A stretch of DNA of 64,000 nucleotides from Megaustenia siamemsis (Eukaryota; Mollusca; Gastropoda; Stylommatophora; Ariophantidae), in the NCBI GenBank assembly GCA_032433765.1, contig JAVIAB010000124.1, positions 73,023,746 to 73,087,745 of the forward strand. Reading direction: 5' to 3'. The notes beneath the pieces were generated by a model that was not told the DNA's origin, did not search any database, and was given only the letters and a program-made list of their open reading frames with translations. The position numbers were made by a program, and so were the translations under genes. Shown here piece after piece: positions 34,318 through 45,582 of this stretch (position 1 is the first letter of the stretch; the number at the start of each line of letters is the position of its first letter).

Positions 34318-35420
34318 GGATGGCCTTTGCTTGAACTCTTTCAATATTGGGTTTCCAGGTGAGTTTAGAGTCAGGGGTAACTCACAGTAATGGTGGTGCA
34401 TCTATTTGGGATATTGTAAGATTTTCCAGCGTTATTGATGTGTTTTCATTAAGTTAAGAGTGTGAGAAAATTTGTAGCTGGCGTTTTCTTATTGCTTATT
34501 TTTAGACCCATGTCTTTGTCCATATTTCTATCTTCTGCATTGTTTTTTTTTTTTTTTGGTAGCAGGTAAGAGACAGTTGTAATATGTTCCATGACTGTAC
34601 AGATAGCAAAGTCATCTATGTGTAGGCTGTTTGAAACATGTTGGGGGCAAAATTGTTTTATGTCATTTATATTTATTAGGAAGAGTGTGGGATCTATAAC
34701 ACTTCTTTGAGGGACCTCTTCTTGTAATATGACTGACTTGCTAAGATGATTGTTTATTTTTATTCTGAAGGTTTTTTGGAACAGGAGAACATATTTTGTG
34801 TGACTCCCACTCAGAGGATTTTCATAATCAGACAGTGTCCAAGGCACGGGAGAGATCAGAGAAAATAGCCAATAGTTTCTTTTTCTCACGGAAGGTGCTT
34901 TCTATGTCATGTGTTAGATGTGGTGAACGTCTGTTGCGTCTTTATCTTGTTCCTGTTAAGATGAGGAGTGACTTGGTTTTCAAGTACCGGATAAGCCAGT
35001 TGTTGATCATCATGTCTATAAGTTTTTCTACACACGTGAGGAGCTTATGAGTCTGTAGTTTTTGGAATCATTTTTGCCTTTTCATGGTTTCAAGATAGAC
35101 TGCGTATGGGCTTCCTTCCAGGTTGATGAAACCGGCCCCGAATACCAACTTTGGTTAACGATCCTGAGGAGACACTTTTTGGAGATAAGAACCAGGTGTT
35201 GTATGAATTCATTGGCAATATCGTCTGGAGTCTTTCTCTCCATTAAGTTTAGCATTGATTAATCTAACTCCTGTAAACTGAGCCTTGCTTTCATGCACGC
35301 TACTGGTATTCTTTTTTCTTGATTGTTTCTGAAGTAATTTAGTTTGGGCTCTTTCTGGTGACAAGGCAGATTGCCTTTCCAGGCTTTTGGGCACTGCCTG
35401 CCCTCATTTTCTGCAGCGCT
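34318..35420 (-). mobile_element. LINE-M reverse transcriptase fragment (Jockey/R1-like)
   Basis: The minus strand reads, in order and in shifting frames: LLRIVNQSWYSGPVSSTWKE (RT fingers), AIFSDLSRALDTV (a version of the first catalytic box, F-x-D-L-x-x-A-x-D), and VPQRSVIDPTLFLININDI (motif 4), then SLHIDDFAIC, where IDD stands for the usual YADD/VDD box. ORF 34449-34889 covers the palm. Style and motif wording fit Jockey or R1-type LINEs. Multiple stops make it inactive. Confidence 0.7.
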
Positions 35421-35973
35421 TCGTTGTCTTAGCCTTTGTTCTAGCAGGATCTTTCACAAGGCAGCGGTGGTTTGACATTATGTGTTGCCTTCACATGGAT
35501 TGGCTTTATTTATTTTTTTACTTTCGAGACCCATCTGCCAGGGATTGTTGTGAAATGTAATGACGGCTCGCGAGAATGCTTCTCAAATTACCGTGTCACT
35601 TTAGGAAGATTACGGGTATCTGACACGATAGCCATGTGATTTTCCAAAATTATTTTGCTCCCTCAGGCTTGCTATTATGGTAAGCGAGAGAAGGCTTTGA
35701 GAAAAGGAAAGAGGTAATGAAAGAAGAAAGGGAGAGAAAAATTATAGAAAGGTGATAGCGAGGAGCACAGCACGTTACTTTGTTTGTTATCGGTAATGGA
35801 TCACTGTCGGCTATACAACTTTATACATGCGCTCACGATGTAGAAACGCGGGGATGGATGTATACTGGGACACCACAAGCTAACGTAATTAACCTCCTGA
35901 ATTAACACTAATATATTTCCATTCGAATAAAACAACACGCAGCGTTGTTAGCGTGCATCAGTTTTTGAAATAA
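35421..35973. other. No gene recognised
   Basis: Spacer between LINE-M and the SINE; no coding or structured RNA signal seen. Confidence 0.4.
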
Positions 35974-36262
35974 TAAAGTATATTGTAACAAGTAGAAAAG
36001 TAAGGTACGCCGTTACGCCAAGTGTCCTATAGGGTTTATGGTACCAGTGACCATAATTTTTACAGACCTTCGGCACATAATGTATGGGGTAATGTGGTCG
36101 GTATTATGCCTGTGCCGCTTACTTTCCCAGAAAAAATCTGATACTCATTTAAGGCTGGGTGAACCCGGAAGCCGTCGATCAGGATCGAACCCAACCTCTT
36201 ATCCTTTGTAGTCCAGTTCACTAACCACTGAGCTATCGCGGCTCCCTTAAAGTATATTGTAA
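35974..36262 (-). mobile_element. tRNA-derived SINE copy 3, with perfect 15-bp target-site duplication
   Basis: Body about 35989-36247, minus strand: head gctatcgcggctccc at the right, B box as gatcgaacccaacc, tail gtagaaaagtaaggtac at the left. Flanks taaagtatattgtaa at 35974-35988 and 36248-36262 are identical. Confidence 0.92.
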
Positions 36263-36263
36263 A

Positions 36264-36266
<3 letters not shown>

Positions 36267-36312
<46 letters not shown>
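36267..36312. repeat. (TA)n microsatellite
   Basis: About 23 TA dinucleotides directly after the SINE's right target-site duplication. Confidence 0.95.
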
Positions 36313-36314
<2 letters not shown>

Positions 36315-37304
36315 ATTACATGGTTTTACTGCATACAGTGCCTAAAACAAATTTGTAATTCACTTTTAAATTGTGCATTATGAATAGGATATTCAACTAC
36401 CAATGACATAAATGGATGTTGTTTGGGACAAAAAATATTATTGTAGTTATTTTTACACTCGATCGTATTGCTATTTAATTTAAGGTTAGAATTTGCTGAG
36501 GTAAATTTCATTATTTTATTTTATTCATTTTTTTTTCACTTTCAAAATACTCATATGATATCATGCCTTAAAACTATAATTTATGTTTTCTGCAATATTT
36601 CCTCTTAAATGTAATATATAATATATGTTTTATTATTTTTAAAAAAATATATATTCACACTTTTTTATTTGGTGACTCAGATATTTGACAGTTCTAGGAC
36701 ATATAATTTATATCAAACCACCAAAATAATTCCGAAGTTGAAGAGATAGTCTAATATGATAAGATCTGTATCTTTGATTTATAAAAAAAATAAAAGATTC
36801 CAACAGATTTAAATACATTTAAATGATAAATCAATATGTTAAGTCCTTTTGTGTTCTAGCAACATAAATAACAATTTAAATCTTTCTCGCTTCCTCAGTT
36901 TCTCAAGTCTGTGTCAGTTGCGTGAAGGTTTTGATCAAAGCAACTGTAGATTCAAAATTGCTGTCGATTCCTCAGTGTGGTGCAGCAAAAATAATGTTTT
37001 TAGCTTAGTATTTTTGGGTACTTTTATTTGTATGGTTTGGACATTTATTGCAAAATTGTACTGCTCTGATTTTGACATTTCAGTGATGTTCCAGGAAATC
37101 TTCCATCTTTGTAGTGAATTTACTTAAGCTTTTAACCATTCATTCTTTATTCCTTACAATTTATTGACAAACTAAATTTCACAATAAGACATATCTGCCA
37201 AGAGCGTAAAGACTTTAGTGTATAACAGGCTTTTATGACTCGGCTGCATCTGATGGTTTCATTGTTTGGTCTCTATATGAGTAACCATCAGTTTTCATAT
37301 CACT
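36313..37304. other. No gene recognised
   Basis: Strongly AT-rich. The 92-residue plus frame at 36849-37127 shows no domain and sits in low-complexity context; I do not call it a gene. Confidence 0.4.
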
Positions 37305-38038
37305 TCAACGTTAGATAAGGAGTAGGACAGGGTTGCATACTATCTCCCCTATTGTTTGTTACCAGCATGAACTATATATGTAAGTTATTCAACCCATCGG
37401 AGACAGAGAAGATTAATGAGAAGATTAATATGCAGACGAACAGGCACTAATACATGAAAAAATATAAGACCTGCAGGAACACTTAAATAGACCTAACAGC
37501 ATAGGCACTCAATACAATATAAAAAATGAACATCAATAAAACAGTATTTATGAATATCGCAAAGGTGAAACAGAACACCACTATAACGATGGATGCTATA
37601 CAACTAAAATAAGTGGAGGAATTTAAATATCTAGGAAATCTAGTAGACACACGGCAATTCACTTGCAGTAGAAATAGACTCAAGATGCAACAAAGCTTGA
37701 CAAATCATAGGACAGCTATAGTTCAACAAGGAAATAACTAGAGATAAAACGGGCATTCTGCAATACAATCTTCTTTCCAATGTTGTGCTACAACGGACTT
37801 GGACCATAGATACAAAGACAATAAGAAAAATAACTACTACTGAGATTAAATGTTTTAGACGAATGACAGGAAACACAACCAAGAGATACGATCTGAAATG
37901 AAAATCTGAGAAAAAAACCTAGGAATAATTCCCGCCATAGAATACATAAACAAGCAACAGATAAAATGGTTCGGCCACGTGATAAGGCAGAAAGATACAA
38001 AAAATTCAACTCAATGAGCCTCAAATAATGTTGCGAGA
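37305..38038 (+). mobile_element. LINE-P RT fragment
   Basis: The plus strand reads GVGQGCILSPLLFVTSMN (RT motif 4), later MNINKTVFMNIAKVK, then VEEFKYLGNLVDTRQF (thumb) and IKWFGHVIRQKDTKN (C-terminal box), through stops and slips. The FADD box region is too decayed to read. It abuts an inverted LINE-A fragment at 38041. Confidence 0.65.
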
Positions 38039-38040
38039 AC

Positions 38041-38590
38041 ACTACACCTTCTAAAATTGTGATTATTTCTTGGTGCTTTACTTTGTGAAAAGTTTTGGTA
38101 TAATCTATGAAACATAGGTATAGATCTGATTTTTACCTCTATGGCTCTTTCTACTAAAGATCTTATGATGTATATGCCCGTACCTTTACCTCCAACAAAA
38201 CCACACTGTTCATCCCTAATTTCTGAACTGATTTTGTTTCGCACTCTTCGCATGATGATTCGTAGTAATATCTTAGTCATGTGACTCATAAGGCTTATTG
38301 TGCGATGATCATCGCGCTCAATCGTACCAGATTTCTTTGGTAGGACTATGAATATTGATTTTAGTGGGTCTTCTGGTATATATCCGCTGCTGTAGATATC
38401 ATTCAATATTTTTGTTATTATCTCTATTCCAAAATCACCCATGGCTTCAATCTTTTCTTTAGTTATATTATCTGGTCCAGGAGCTTTTCCTGCTTTCATA
38501 TTGCGCAAGGCGTCTTCCACTCCCTGTTTGAGTATTTCTGGTCCTTCCCTATTATTCTTAACATTTACTTCTGTTCGTTCATCATACAGA
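38041..38590 (-). mobile_element. LINE-A RT fingers fragment
   Basis: ORF 38011-38520 reads ALRNMKAGKAPGPDNITKEK, SGYIPEDPLKSIFIVLPKKS and IRDEQCGFVGGKGTGIYIIR, then runs out of frame before the first catalytic Asp. It is colinear with 1-545 and 17850-18300. Truncated at both sides. Confidence 0.8.
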
Positions 38591-38974
38591 TCTTTAATTG
38601 TAAATGTAGTAAAATAATCAAAAGAACAGTTGTATTAAGTAAAACAAATTGATATCGAAACTTTAAAGCTATCAATGCAGTGTCACATAACAGATCAGAT
38701 ATAACATGAGGTTGTCTGTCTATTTTGGAGAAAGGTAGTGATGGTGTCATACCAATTGAAAAGACAGTTTGAAAAAAAAGTTAAATAAAATTGCAAATTA
38801 TCACAAATGACACAGAAAAAGAAGTGTGATAACAGAGCTTGGACAAATTCACAATCAGTGTTGCTATAGCACTTCAGTTTCTGTGTCATTTTTGTAGACA
38901 TCACCTCAGAATTTTCACCCAGTAAGTAAATAAATATTTTTAGGCTACTTAAAACTTTTTTCTGTCACACTAAC

Positions 38975-39246
38975 CTTGATAGTTCTTGTTTATCCTTGTG
39001 CTTTTTGCCAAGGACCTTCATATGTTCCCTACTTTGAGCATCCATCCTTTTCTTCAGCTCAATAACCTCCCTGTCGTGGATTTCATTCAAAGCTTTGGAA
39101 TGGGTAGAATGGTTGGATTCCATCAGCTTCTCTAAAATATCATAAATTTGCTCATGATATTTGCTTTGAAGCTCAAGTACACTCTGGTAATGTACTTTGC
39201 AAATTTTCATCATACTACGAGCATGGGAAGTCTTCATTTCTCCGTG
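38975..39246 (-). CDS. Host exon: phospholipase C beta-like C-terminal coiled coil
   Basis: A 272-bp exon. The splice acceptor reads cattttag then CACGGAGAAATG; the donor is ATCAAG then gttagt. It translates to ~90 residues rich in Lys, Glu, Gln and His, with LNEIHDREVIELKKRMDAQS and KKHKDKQELSR. PLC-beta enzymes (norpA/PLCB4 class) have in their long C-terminal helical domain a similar series ending HKDK-x-EL-x-R before a conserved exon. That domain binds G alpha q and membrane. The last codon is split by the intron. No neighbouring exon is visible in the window, so introns are long and filled with LINEs. Another coiled-coil protein remains possible. Confidence 0.6.
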
Positions 39247-39667
39247 CTAAAATGTAGAAGATGTTTTCAAAATATGAAAATATCTGAACTGGAAAATAAA
39301 ATTTAACATATATGTTTAAATAACAATATAAAATGATGCCAATCACTGTAAAATACTAGACCTATTGAATCATATGCAATCTTAATTTTCATTCATTTAG
39401 TTATGATTCACTTTGAATTTTATTATCAAGTTTTAAAACATATGTTATATTAAATTAGGATCATTATCACAAAAGTCCGGACACATTCATAGAGGCTCCG
39501 ATCCTTTCCTCAAAATGTTCATCGGCATGCAGCGACTAATTGTGTTAGTTCAGACAAATTTTCTCATTCGCCATATCGCTCTGCTCTGGCAACACCGGTC
39601 TTCACTCCTAGTTAGCAGTCTAGATAGTCATGTATGTGTACTTCTGTAAAAAAAAAAAATCATAGTC
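39247..39667. other. Probable intron sequence upstream of the PLC-beta-like exon
   Basis: AT-rich, no coding signal. It lies between the exon's acceptor site and a LINE-B copy in the same orientation. Confidence 0.45.
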
Positions 39668-40472
39668 CTATTCTAATGTTTCTTTTTCTTCTTCTACCTT
39701 TTAGCTCCCAGTGGAGCATAGGTCTTCAACAAACACTTTCCAAGTCGTTCTGTTTTTTGCAATTCTTTTAAGATCATTCCATGTCTTCCCCATCATCTTC
39801 ATCTCTGCTTCGATCTGTCTTCTCCAAGAATTCCTTGGTCTTCCTCTTTGTCTTTTCCCCTGGGGATTCCAAAAAAGGGCCTGTTGTGTAATACTCACAG
39901 TTGGCTTCCGTAGTGTGTGTCCTATCCATCGCCATCGTCTTCGCTGTATCTCTTTATCCACTGGTATTTGACCGGTACATTTCCATAATTCCACGTTAGT
40001 GACTTTGTCCTGCCATTTCCATCCCTTTATTCTGCGCAAGCATCCATTAATGAAAGTCTGTACCTTCGTGATTGTCAATTTTGTTATTCTCCATGTTTCA
40101 CAGCCATATAATAGGACAGACTTAACATTTGAGTTGAAAATTTTTATTTGTGTATTTAGCCTAATTTCTTTGGATTTCCATATGTTTCCCAGTGCAATGA
40201 AAGCTCCTCTTGCTTTTGATATCCTTATTTTGGTATCATTTTCTGTTCCTCCCTCTTTATCTATATTACTGCCCAGATATATATAAGATTGTACGTCTAG
40301 TAGAGGTATTTCTCCTAGCTTTATTTGGTTATTGCCAACTGCATTAATTCTCATAATGTTTGTCTTATCTCTATTAATCTTCAGTCCTAGCTGTTGTGAT
40401 CTCTCATCTAATATACTCATTTTATCCTGCATCTGTTGATGGCTGTGTGATAGGAGAGCTATTCTAATGTTT
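39668..40472 (-). mobile_element. LINE-B 3' end with perfect 14-bp target-site duplication
   Basis: Element 39682-40458 on the minus strand: RT thumb to C-terminus plus a short 3' UTR ending in a GAAGAAGAAAAAG-like tail. Flanks ctattctaatgttt at 39668-39681 and 40459-40472 are identical (the upper one shares a few bases with LINE-B). It is a classic 5'-truncated insertion, and shows the true LINE-B 3' end that the copy at 14683 lacks. Confidence 0.88.
39701..40432 (-). CDS. LINE-B C-terminal RT fragment (243 aa open frame)
   Basis: Open from MQDKMSILDERSQQLGLKIN through the thumb (SNIDKEGGTENDTKIRISKA), SVLLYGCETWRITKLTITK, RRRWRWIGHTLRKPTVSITQ and GKRQRGRPRNSWRRQ to a stop after CSTGS. It lacks the FADD palm and everything upstream, so it is no enzyme. 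The intact frame shows that this insertion is recent. It is 95% or so like the same region at 16830-17434 by eye. Confidence 0.85.
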   Translation of the reverse strand: MQDKMSILDERSQQLGLKINRDKTNIMRINAVGNNQIKLGEIPLLDVQSYIYLGSNIDKEGGTENDTKIRISKARGAFIALGNIWKSKEIRLNTQIKIFNSNVKSVLLYGCETWRITKLTITKVQTFINGCLRRIKGWKWQDKVTNVELWKCTGQIPVDKEIQRRRWRWIGHTLRKPTVSITQQALFWNPQGKRQRGRPRNSWRRQIEAEMKMMGKTWNDLKRIAKNRTTWKVFVEDLCSTGS

Positions 40473-40751
40473 AGTCAAATTAATTTATATTTCTGTGAAA
40501 AACAAATGTGAATTAAATTTAATGAATAAAGCGTTTGTGTTGTTCTTTGTTTATAAAATCCTGACGACTAAATGAATTTTCTCTTAGTCCTTCTTATTTG
40601 TCCATTCTTAAAAGGATGTTATGACAGTGTATATGTGTTGTGTAGTCGTTTACTGCAATCTGCCATATTTGCAACTTTCAGCCCAACATAGCCATAGCAT
40701 GACATTTTTTAGTATCAGATTGCCTTTTCTCTAGATTCCTATCCACTTGGC

Positions 40752-41430
40752 CAAATTGAGTTATTGAGTTATTTGCGGGTCATCATCATTGCACTCCGAA
40801 CATGTCCATAGGTGCTCAGATCCCCTCCTCAGCAATTCCCTCAGTGTCCAGCGACTGACGACTCCAGTTCTATGTTGGTTGATAAGTCTTCTTACACGGC
40901 CACCAAGTTTCTCATTTCTGGCTGTGCCCATCTTAACTCCCATTTCCATCATCCGAAGAAGTGACGTCGATCTGTGTTTGTCGAAGTCCTGTGCTCTTCC
41001 CACATCTCGGAGTGCATTGATGATGTCCGCCCGATCCATCGGTTGCCCGTCCTCAACGACAGCGCAGCTAGCCAACCTGTCCGCTCTCTCATTTCCCCGT
41101 ACTCCCGCATGTCCAGGGACATAGACAAAGGTGACCTTACGTATTTTGGATTTCTGCAACGACTCTACCCATTGCATGCGTACAAAGCCCGCCTCCACTT
41201 TTTTTATCATGCTCATCGAATCACTCAGTATACACGCGCGGATGTAGTCTTGTGACTCTAACCATTTGAATGCCTTGGTCACTGCCATCACCTCCATTGT
41301 CATGCTACTCGTGGTCATGGCGTATGCACCACTGTCTTCCTTGGCTATTCTGCCTGCCGAGCGTGCTGTAAATGCCCATGCACTTCTTTCGTGTCGTCTT
41401 ACAGATCCTTGGCCAGATTTGACTGATTAG
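40752..41430 (-). mobile_element. LINE-J 3' end with RNase H domain
   Basis: Minus strand, from an RNase H N-terminal piece near 41430 to the 3' terminus gagttattgagttatttgcg at about 40752. Contains the 185-residue ORF below. It is the best copy of this part of LINE-J. Confidence 0.8.
40761..41318 (-). CDS. LINE-J RNase H and C-terminal domain fragment (185 aa)
   Basis: RNase H motifs: TMEVMAVTKAFKWLES (catalytic Glu region), ACILSDSMSMIKK with Asp at residue 33, and VTFVYVPGHAGVRGNERADR with His70 and the final Asp80. The first catalytic Asp (DGS-type) would lie upstream, where the frame is broken. A LINE-J-specific tail follows (DIINALRDVGRAQDFDKHRS, RRLINQHRTGVVSRWT, HLWTCSECNDD). RNase H would remove the RNA strand during retrotransposition. 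Confidence 0.8.
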   Translation of the reverse strand: MTTSSMTMEVMAVTKAFKWLESQDYIRACILSDSMSMIKKVEAGFVRMQWVESLQKSKIRKVTFVYVPGHAGVRGNERADRLASCAVVEDGQPMDRADIINALRDVGRAQDFDKHRSTSLLRMMEMGVKMGTARNEKLGGRVRRLINQHRTGVVSRWTLRELLRRGSEHLWTCSECNDDDPQITQ

Positions 41431-41804
41431 TCTTTTTCTAGGACCACTGCAAAGTTCATTAATCCTGGTGCAAGTAGTCAGCTATGAGTTGCTGATTGCA
41501 GTCAGCCCTTTTATTGACGGAATTCATTGCTCCCAGTGAGCAAATTTCGTTCATAAACCTCAGATTTTCTACAATATGCTACACCCTCTTCCAAATATTA
41601 TTATCAAATACAACGCATATACATGCTATATGATATGAGCAATTTGGAAATTTTTAATAACCTGTGCCATGAACAAACTGTCCGGCAGAAAAAAAACAAA
41701 AACTCCCGTTGACTATGAGAGATATATATACGTGAAAACTTACAAATGGGTGAAATACTTCCTAGTTAACAGGACAATTCAAACCAAATTAAAGGACACT
41801 ATAT
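41431..41804. other. No gene recognised
   Basis: Spacer between LINE-J and LINE-A2; the frame 41669-41902 begins in non-repeat sequence and runs into LINE-A2, with no domain. Confidence 0.4.
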
Positions 41805-42330
41805 CTATAAAGCAGAATAGCTCAGGCCAAAATAGCCTTTCAGAAAATGAAAAATGTCTTATGCAACAAATCTATGTCAATAGAAATGAGAAAGAGAGTT
41901 AATCGGTGCTATATAGAGCCAATTCTGACCTATGGAAGCGAATCATAGACAAATAAAAGAAAAGACGATTAGAGACAACAGAGATGGGATTTCTCAGAAG
42001 AATGTTGAAAGTTCCCTGGACAGCTAAAAAGACCAATGAGAAAGTTCTCAAAGAGGCCAACACAAAAAGGGAGCTCTTAAAAAACATCAGAAAGAAGGAA
42101 TCAACATTTTTTGGGCACATCATGAGAAGAGGAAAGTAGAAATACTTGGTTACAACTGGCAAAATAAAAGGAAAGAGAGATCGCGGACGACAAAGAGAGA
42201 AAATACTGGATAGCTTGGTGTCATGGCATAGAAAACAGTCAAGAACAGAACTCATACGATGCACTGTGGATAGAAGATTGTGGAAGGACATGATCGCCAA
42301 TGCCAACCGGTACGGCACAAGATGATGATC
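41805..42330 (+). mobile_element. LINE-A2 3' end fragment
   Basis: Starts agcagaatagctcaggccaa and follows 12597-13120 closely through kvpwtakktnekvlkea-type coding sequence to the tail gatgatgatc. It contains several stops and a deletion at the SESWTIDK box. Confidence 0.85.
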
Positions 42331-42612
42331 GTATCAGACATGTGTTTCTTCAGTGTTGAGTATGTTAGTAATGAAACTTGCATACAATAGTGATTCTAAT
42401 AAAAGTATATTTTGTCAATTTCATGTGCAGAGTAAGAATGATTCCGTGACAAGCCCAACAAGCTGAAGGAGGAGTTATTTCAGTTTATAAGAAGGAGATT
42501 ACTACATGAATGGTGATCGACGAATACCCCTTCCGTTCGCAACAAGCCAGGTCTCCAAACAAGATACAGAGCAAAGAGTGAACAGCACGATCATCATCAA
42601 GTACCGGGCCAT

Positions 42613-42906
42613 TGATTGGAAAGTACATAGAAGTAAACAAACCAATATATGCCTGCTTCATAGACTACACTAAAGATTTTAATGGAATAATACACCATAA
42701 TCAACTTATAGACTGCCTAAAAGATATAAATCTAGATGACACAGACTTACGACTAATATGTAATTTATACTGGGAGCAAACAGCAATAATAAAATATAAC
42801 AAAGAGAACTTTACACCCATTGATATACAAAGAGGAGTAAAGACAAGGATGTGTCCTATCACCAAGCTTGTATAATGTATACACTGAACAAATCTTGAAA
42901 AACATC
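42613..42906 (+). mobile_element. LINE-E RT fragment
   Basis: ORF 42612-42875 reads KYIEVNKPIYACFIDYTKDF (first catalytic box, with Asp for the usual Ala before Phe), CNLYWEQTAIIKYNKENFTP and an off-frame GVKTRMCPITKLV where QGC-LSP belongs. It matches 9540-9800. Confidence 0.75.
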
Positions 42907-42910
42907 ACAG

Positions 42911-42953
<43 letters not shown>

Positions 42954-43380
42954 AGTATCGGCCTGCTGGCTATGGTGATCATGTCTCTCCACAACTTTCG
43001 ATCTCGACAGTTATTTATCATTTCTGTAGACCTTCTGCCAAGCCATTCTCTTAAGCTGTCTGGTATCTTTCTCTTTGCTTCCCTCTATCTCTTCGTCCCT
43101 CAATTTTTCCAGTTGTTATAATATATTCCAGTTGTTCTCTTATTACATGGCCAACAAATGATTTTTGTTTCTTCCTAATATTGGAAATTAGCTCTCTTTT
43201 TGTTTTGACCTCTTTCAGAAACATTTTCATTACTCTTCTTAGCTGTACATGGTATTCTCAAAATTCTTCTGTAAAACCACATCTCTATACACTCCAGTGA
43301 TTTTCTTGACTGTTGTCCTACTGTCCATGATTCACATCCATATGTTAAGATTGGCTCCACATAACATTTAAGAATTCGAT
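42907..43380 (-). mobile_element. LINE-A 3' end with long (ATC)n tail
   Basis: Minus-strand LINE-A 3' fragment. The family tail has expanded to a ~50-bp (ATC)n microsatellite (42907-42953). ORF 43175-43360 reads LTYGCESWTVGQQSRKS and FYRRILRIPCTAKKSNENV. It landed in or beside LINE-E. Confidence 0.85.
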
Positions 43381-44203
43381 AGGAGCACTAAAAACAGCAG
43401 GCTTGGGACACGATTTTTTGTGCTTCCCAAGATGGCTGTGTGTTTTTGCTGGTTCGTTGTCAGAAAGCGTAAATTCATTTATGTGTGCTTCTAAATGAAG
43501 ACAATAAAAAGCTCACGGTATATCCACGTGATTGACTGGAGTTGACCAGTCTATAACGTGGAAACGGGTTCTGGACCGTGCGACTGAGTGAGTGCGCGTA
43601 CGTCTAGACACAGCATCGACTTTCAGCGACAAAATCAACAATGACGACAGTATGTATTGAGATGAAACCTAAACTACAACATCATAGAAGGAAAAAAATA
43701 AAAGGTAGATGTAAACGGTCGAAGTGCAAGAGGCTAGGCCTAAAGTATGTGGGCATTACATATTGGAATTGTGATTCCATAAATCAACGCGGCGCATTCT
43801 TGATAAGGTACTGTGCGGCGCCGATATAATGATTTTGCAAGAAACACTTCTTGTTGATAGGACAGTTAGTATCCCTGGATTTCACTGTTTCTACAATAGA
43901 TCACACCTTGGACAGGCCATCCTTGTGCGAAACAACATTATAGTAGCTGAGGTTGATATGTCTGCGTGGGACAGTGGAGAATTGCAGGTGAATGCGGTTA
44001 GGGTGTAGACCCCAGTTCCTTTCGTGGTTGTAAATGTGTATGCTTGTAACGGAAAGCCCTGTAGTCTCTACACAACAATGGCAGAATTTCTTCACGTTCG
44101 ACGAGGAAAACGTCATTTTCTGCGGAGATTTTAATGCTAGAGGCAACCAGTGTGGTAACATCATAACCAACAAGCAGGGGGAGAAGACCTAGAGAACGCA
44201 CTG

Positions 44204-44407
44204 GTGTCGGCCGATTTAGTATACTTGAATGATGGATGGGCAACCAGAATGGCTACTCGAACAGGAGACTCTGATAGTGTTATAGACCTGGCACTTGTGT
44301 TTTCCACCTTCGCACCGGTTTGTAGGTGGAGTGTACTGAGATCCCACGGAAGTGATCACTATCTAGGTATTATCCTAATTGAGAAAGGCAGAAAGAGAAG
44401 CCGTTAA
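44204..44407 (+). pseudogene. LINE-J endonuclease C-terminal piece
   Basis: The frame reads SADLVYLNDGWATRMATRTG, SDSVIDLALVFS and SHGSDHYLGIILIEKG. The last block has the S-D-H triad typical of EEP endonucleases of LINEs; the D of SVIDLAL is also conserved. The upstream half lies in other frames (43830-44200) and the frame stops at 44405-44407, before the RT. Confidence 0.7.
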
Positions 44408-44835
44408 AGCAAGCTCAACACTTTCTACTACGAGATCACAGATCATGATGTCATTAGCAGAATCAGATGTAATTATCATGACGTCATTAGAAAAAAAGGG
44501 CCCTTTGCAGGAAGCAGGAGAGATGGACGCAGCCGCCCTGGTGGAATATACGTCGAAGAAACTTGACGGAACAAGGGACAAACGGCCAAGACATGGAAGA
44601 AAGCCAGAAAGAATGGAAGTGCACAACCTGATCTTTTGAAGCGTCTGAAAGAAGAGGTCGACCAAAAAATTATGTTCTTTTTAACAATTTGGTTAGTATG
44701 TTAATGGATGCCACGTGGGATGATTTCTGCAAACAAGGGCGCTCAGAAAAATTGCTAACCACATTCTGACAATTACTATCGCTACCGAAGCCAAACAAGG
44801 ACAATTCTCAGATCAGTGCCTACAGAATCATCGAG

Positions 44836-45582
44836 ATGCAGAATACTGCGGGGAAGCTGCTTGAGAAAAGAATTGCCCGTGTGCTCACCTGTTATCTTGA
44901 ACAGAAACGCACATTCCCAAACACACTCGGAGGTTATAAATATAACAAAGACACATGGCTCAATGCAGCAGTCCTCGCCAATGACGTCTACGAAGGCCTC
45001 CACAGACGAGAGGAGACATGTGCTGCTGCTATAGATCTGGAGGATGCATACAACAGAGTACCATTTGAATACCTCATGCTCCTCAAACTGACGGTGCACC
45101 CTTTCCTCATTAGATGGATCGCTGCAGCACTGTTTCAGAGGAAGGTGATACTTAGATGTGGAAGTTGGTCATCCAAGTCAACATCAATTTGTCCAGGGCT
45201 GCAACATGGCTTACCATTGTCACCAGTTCTATTTAACGTGTACAGAATAACGATCACGGAACAAAAGCTGGATGGGAGGGAAAGAACTATGACTTTTGCT
45301 GATGATATTCTGAAATATCGACAGGGAAGAGACAGAAAGGAAATCGCCTCTACACTGAAAAACGAACTCGATCGAATCTCTTCCCGTCGTGGAGTATCAG
45401 TTGCATTGATTAGTCATTATAAAGCATCAGTTGCATGGTTCTCCCTTAACAATCATATCGTTAACACTGAAACACCGGTGGTTCGAATGGGAGGTGATGA
45501 GGTGACCAGGGACATGGTGATAACATACCTCGGAGTTAAGTATGATCGCAACCTGTGTTTTCGGGACCACGTCGACCTGTAA
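44836..45582 (+). pseudogene. LINE-J reverse transcriptase palm and thumb
   Basis: A 248-residue frame: RTFPNTLGGYKYNKDTW (the fingers region; Gln/Phe of a typical QYGF box differ), AAAIDLEDAYNRVPF (first catalytic Asp), GLQHGLPLSPVLFNV (motif 4, with Leu for Ser), and TMTFADDILKY with FADD at residues 154-157. The thumb ends VITYLGVKYDRNLCFRDHV before a stop. Catalytic residues look intact, but flanking frames are broken. Confidence 0.8.

Noticed and set aside
36849..37127. 92-residue ORF as a host exon
   Set aside because: No domain, no convincing splice sites, and very AT-rich context.
40749..41318. Host RNase H gene
   Set aside because: The domain is followed by the LINE-J tail and the copy ends at the LINE-J terminus, so it is retroelement sequence.
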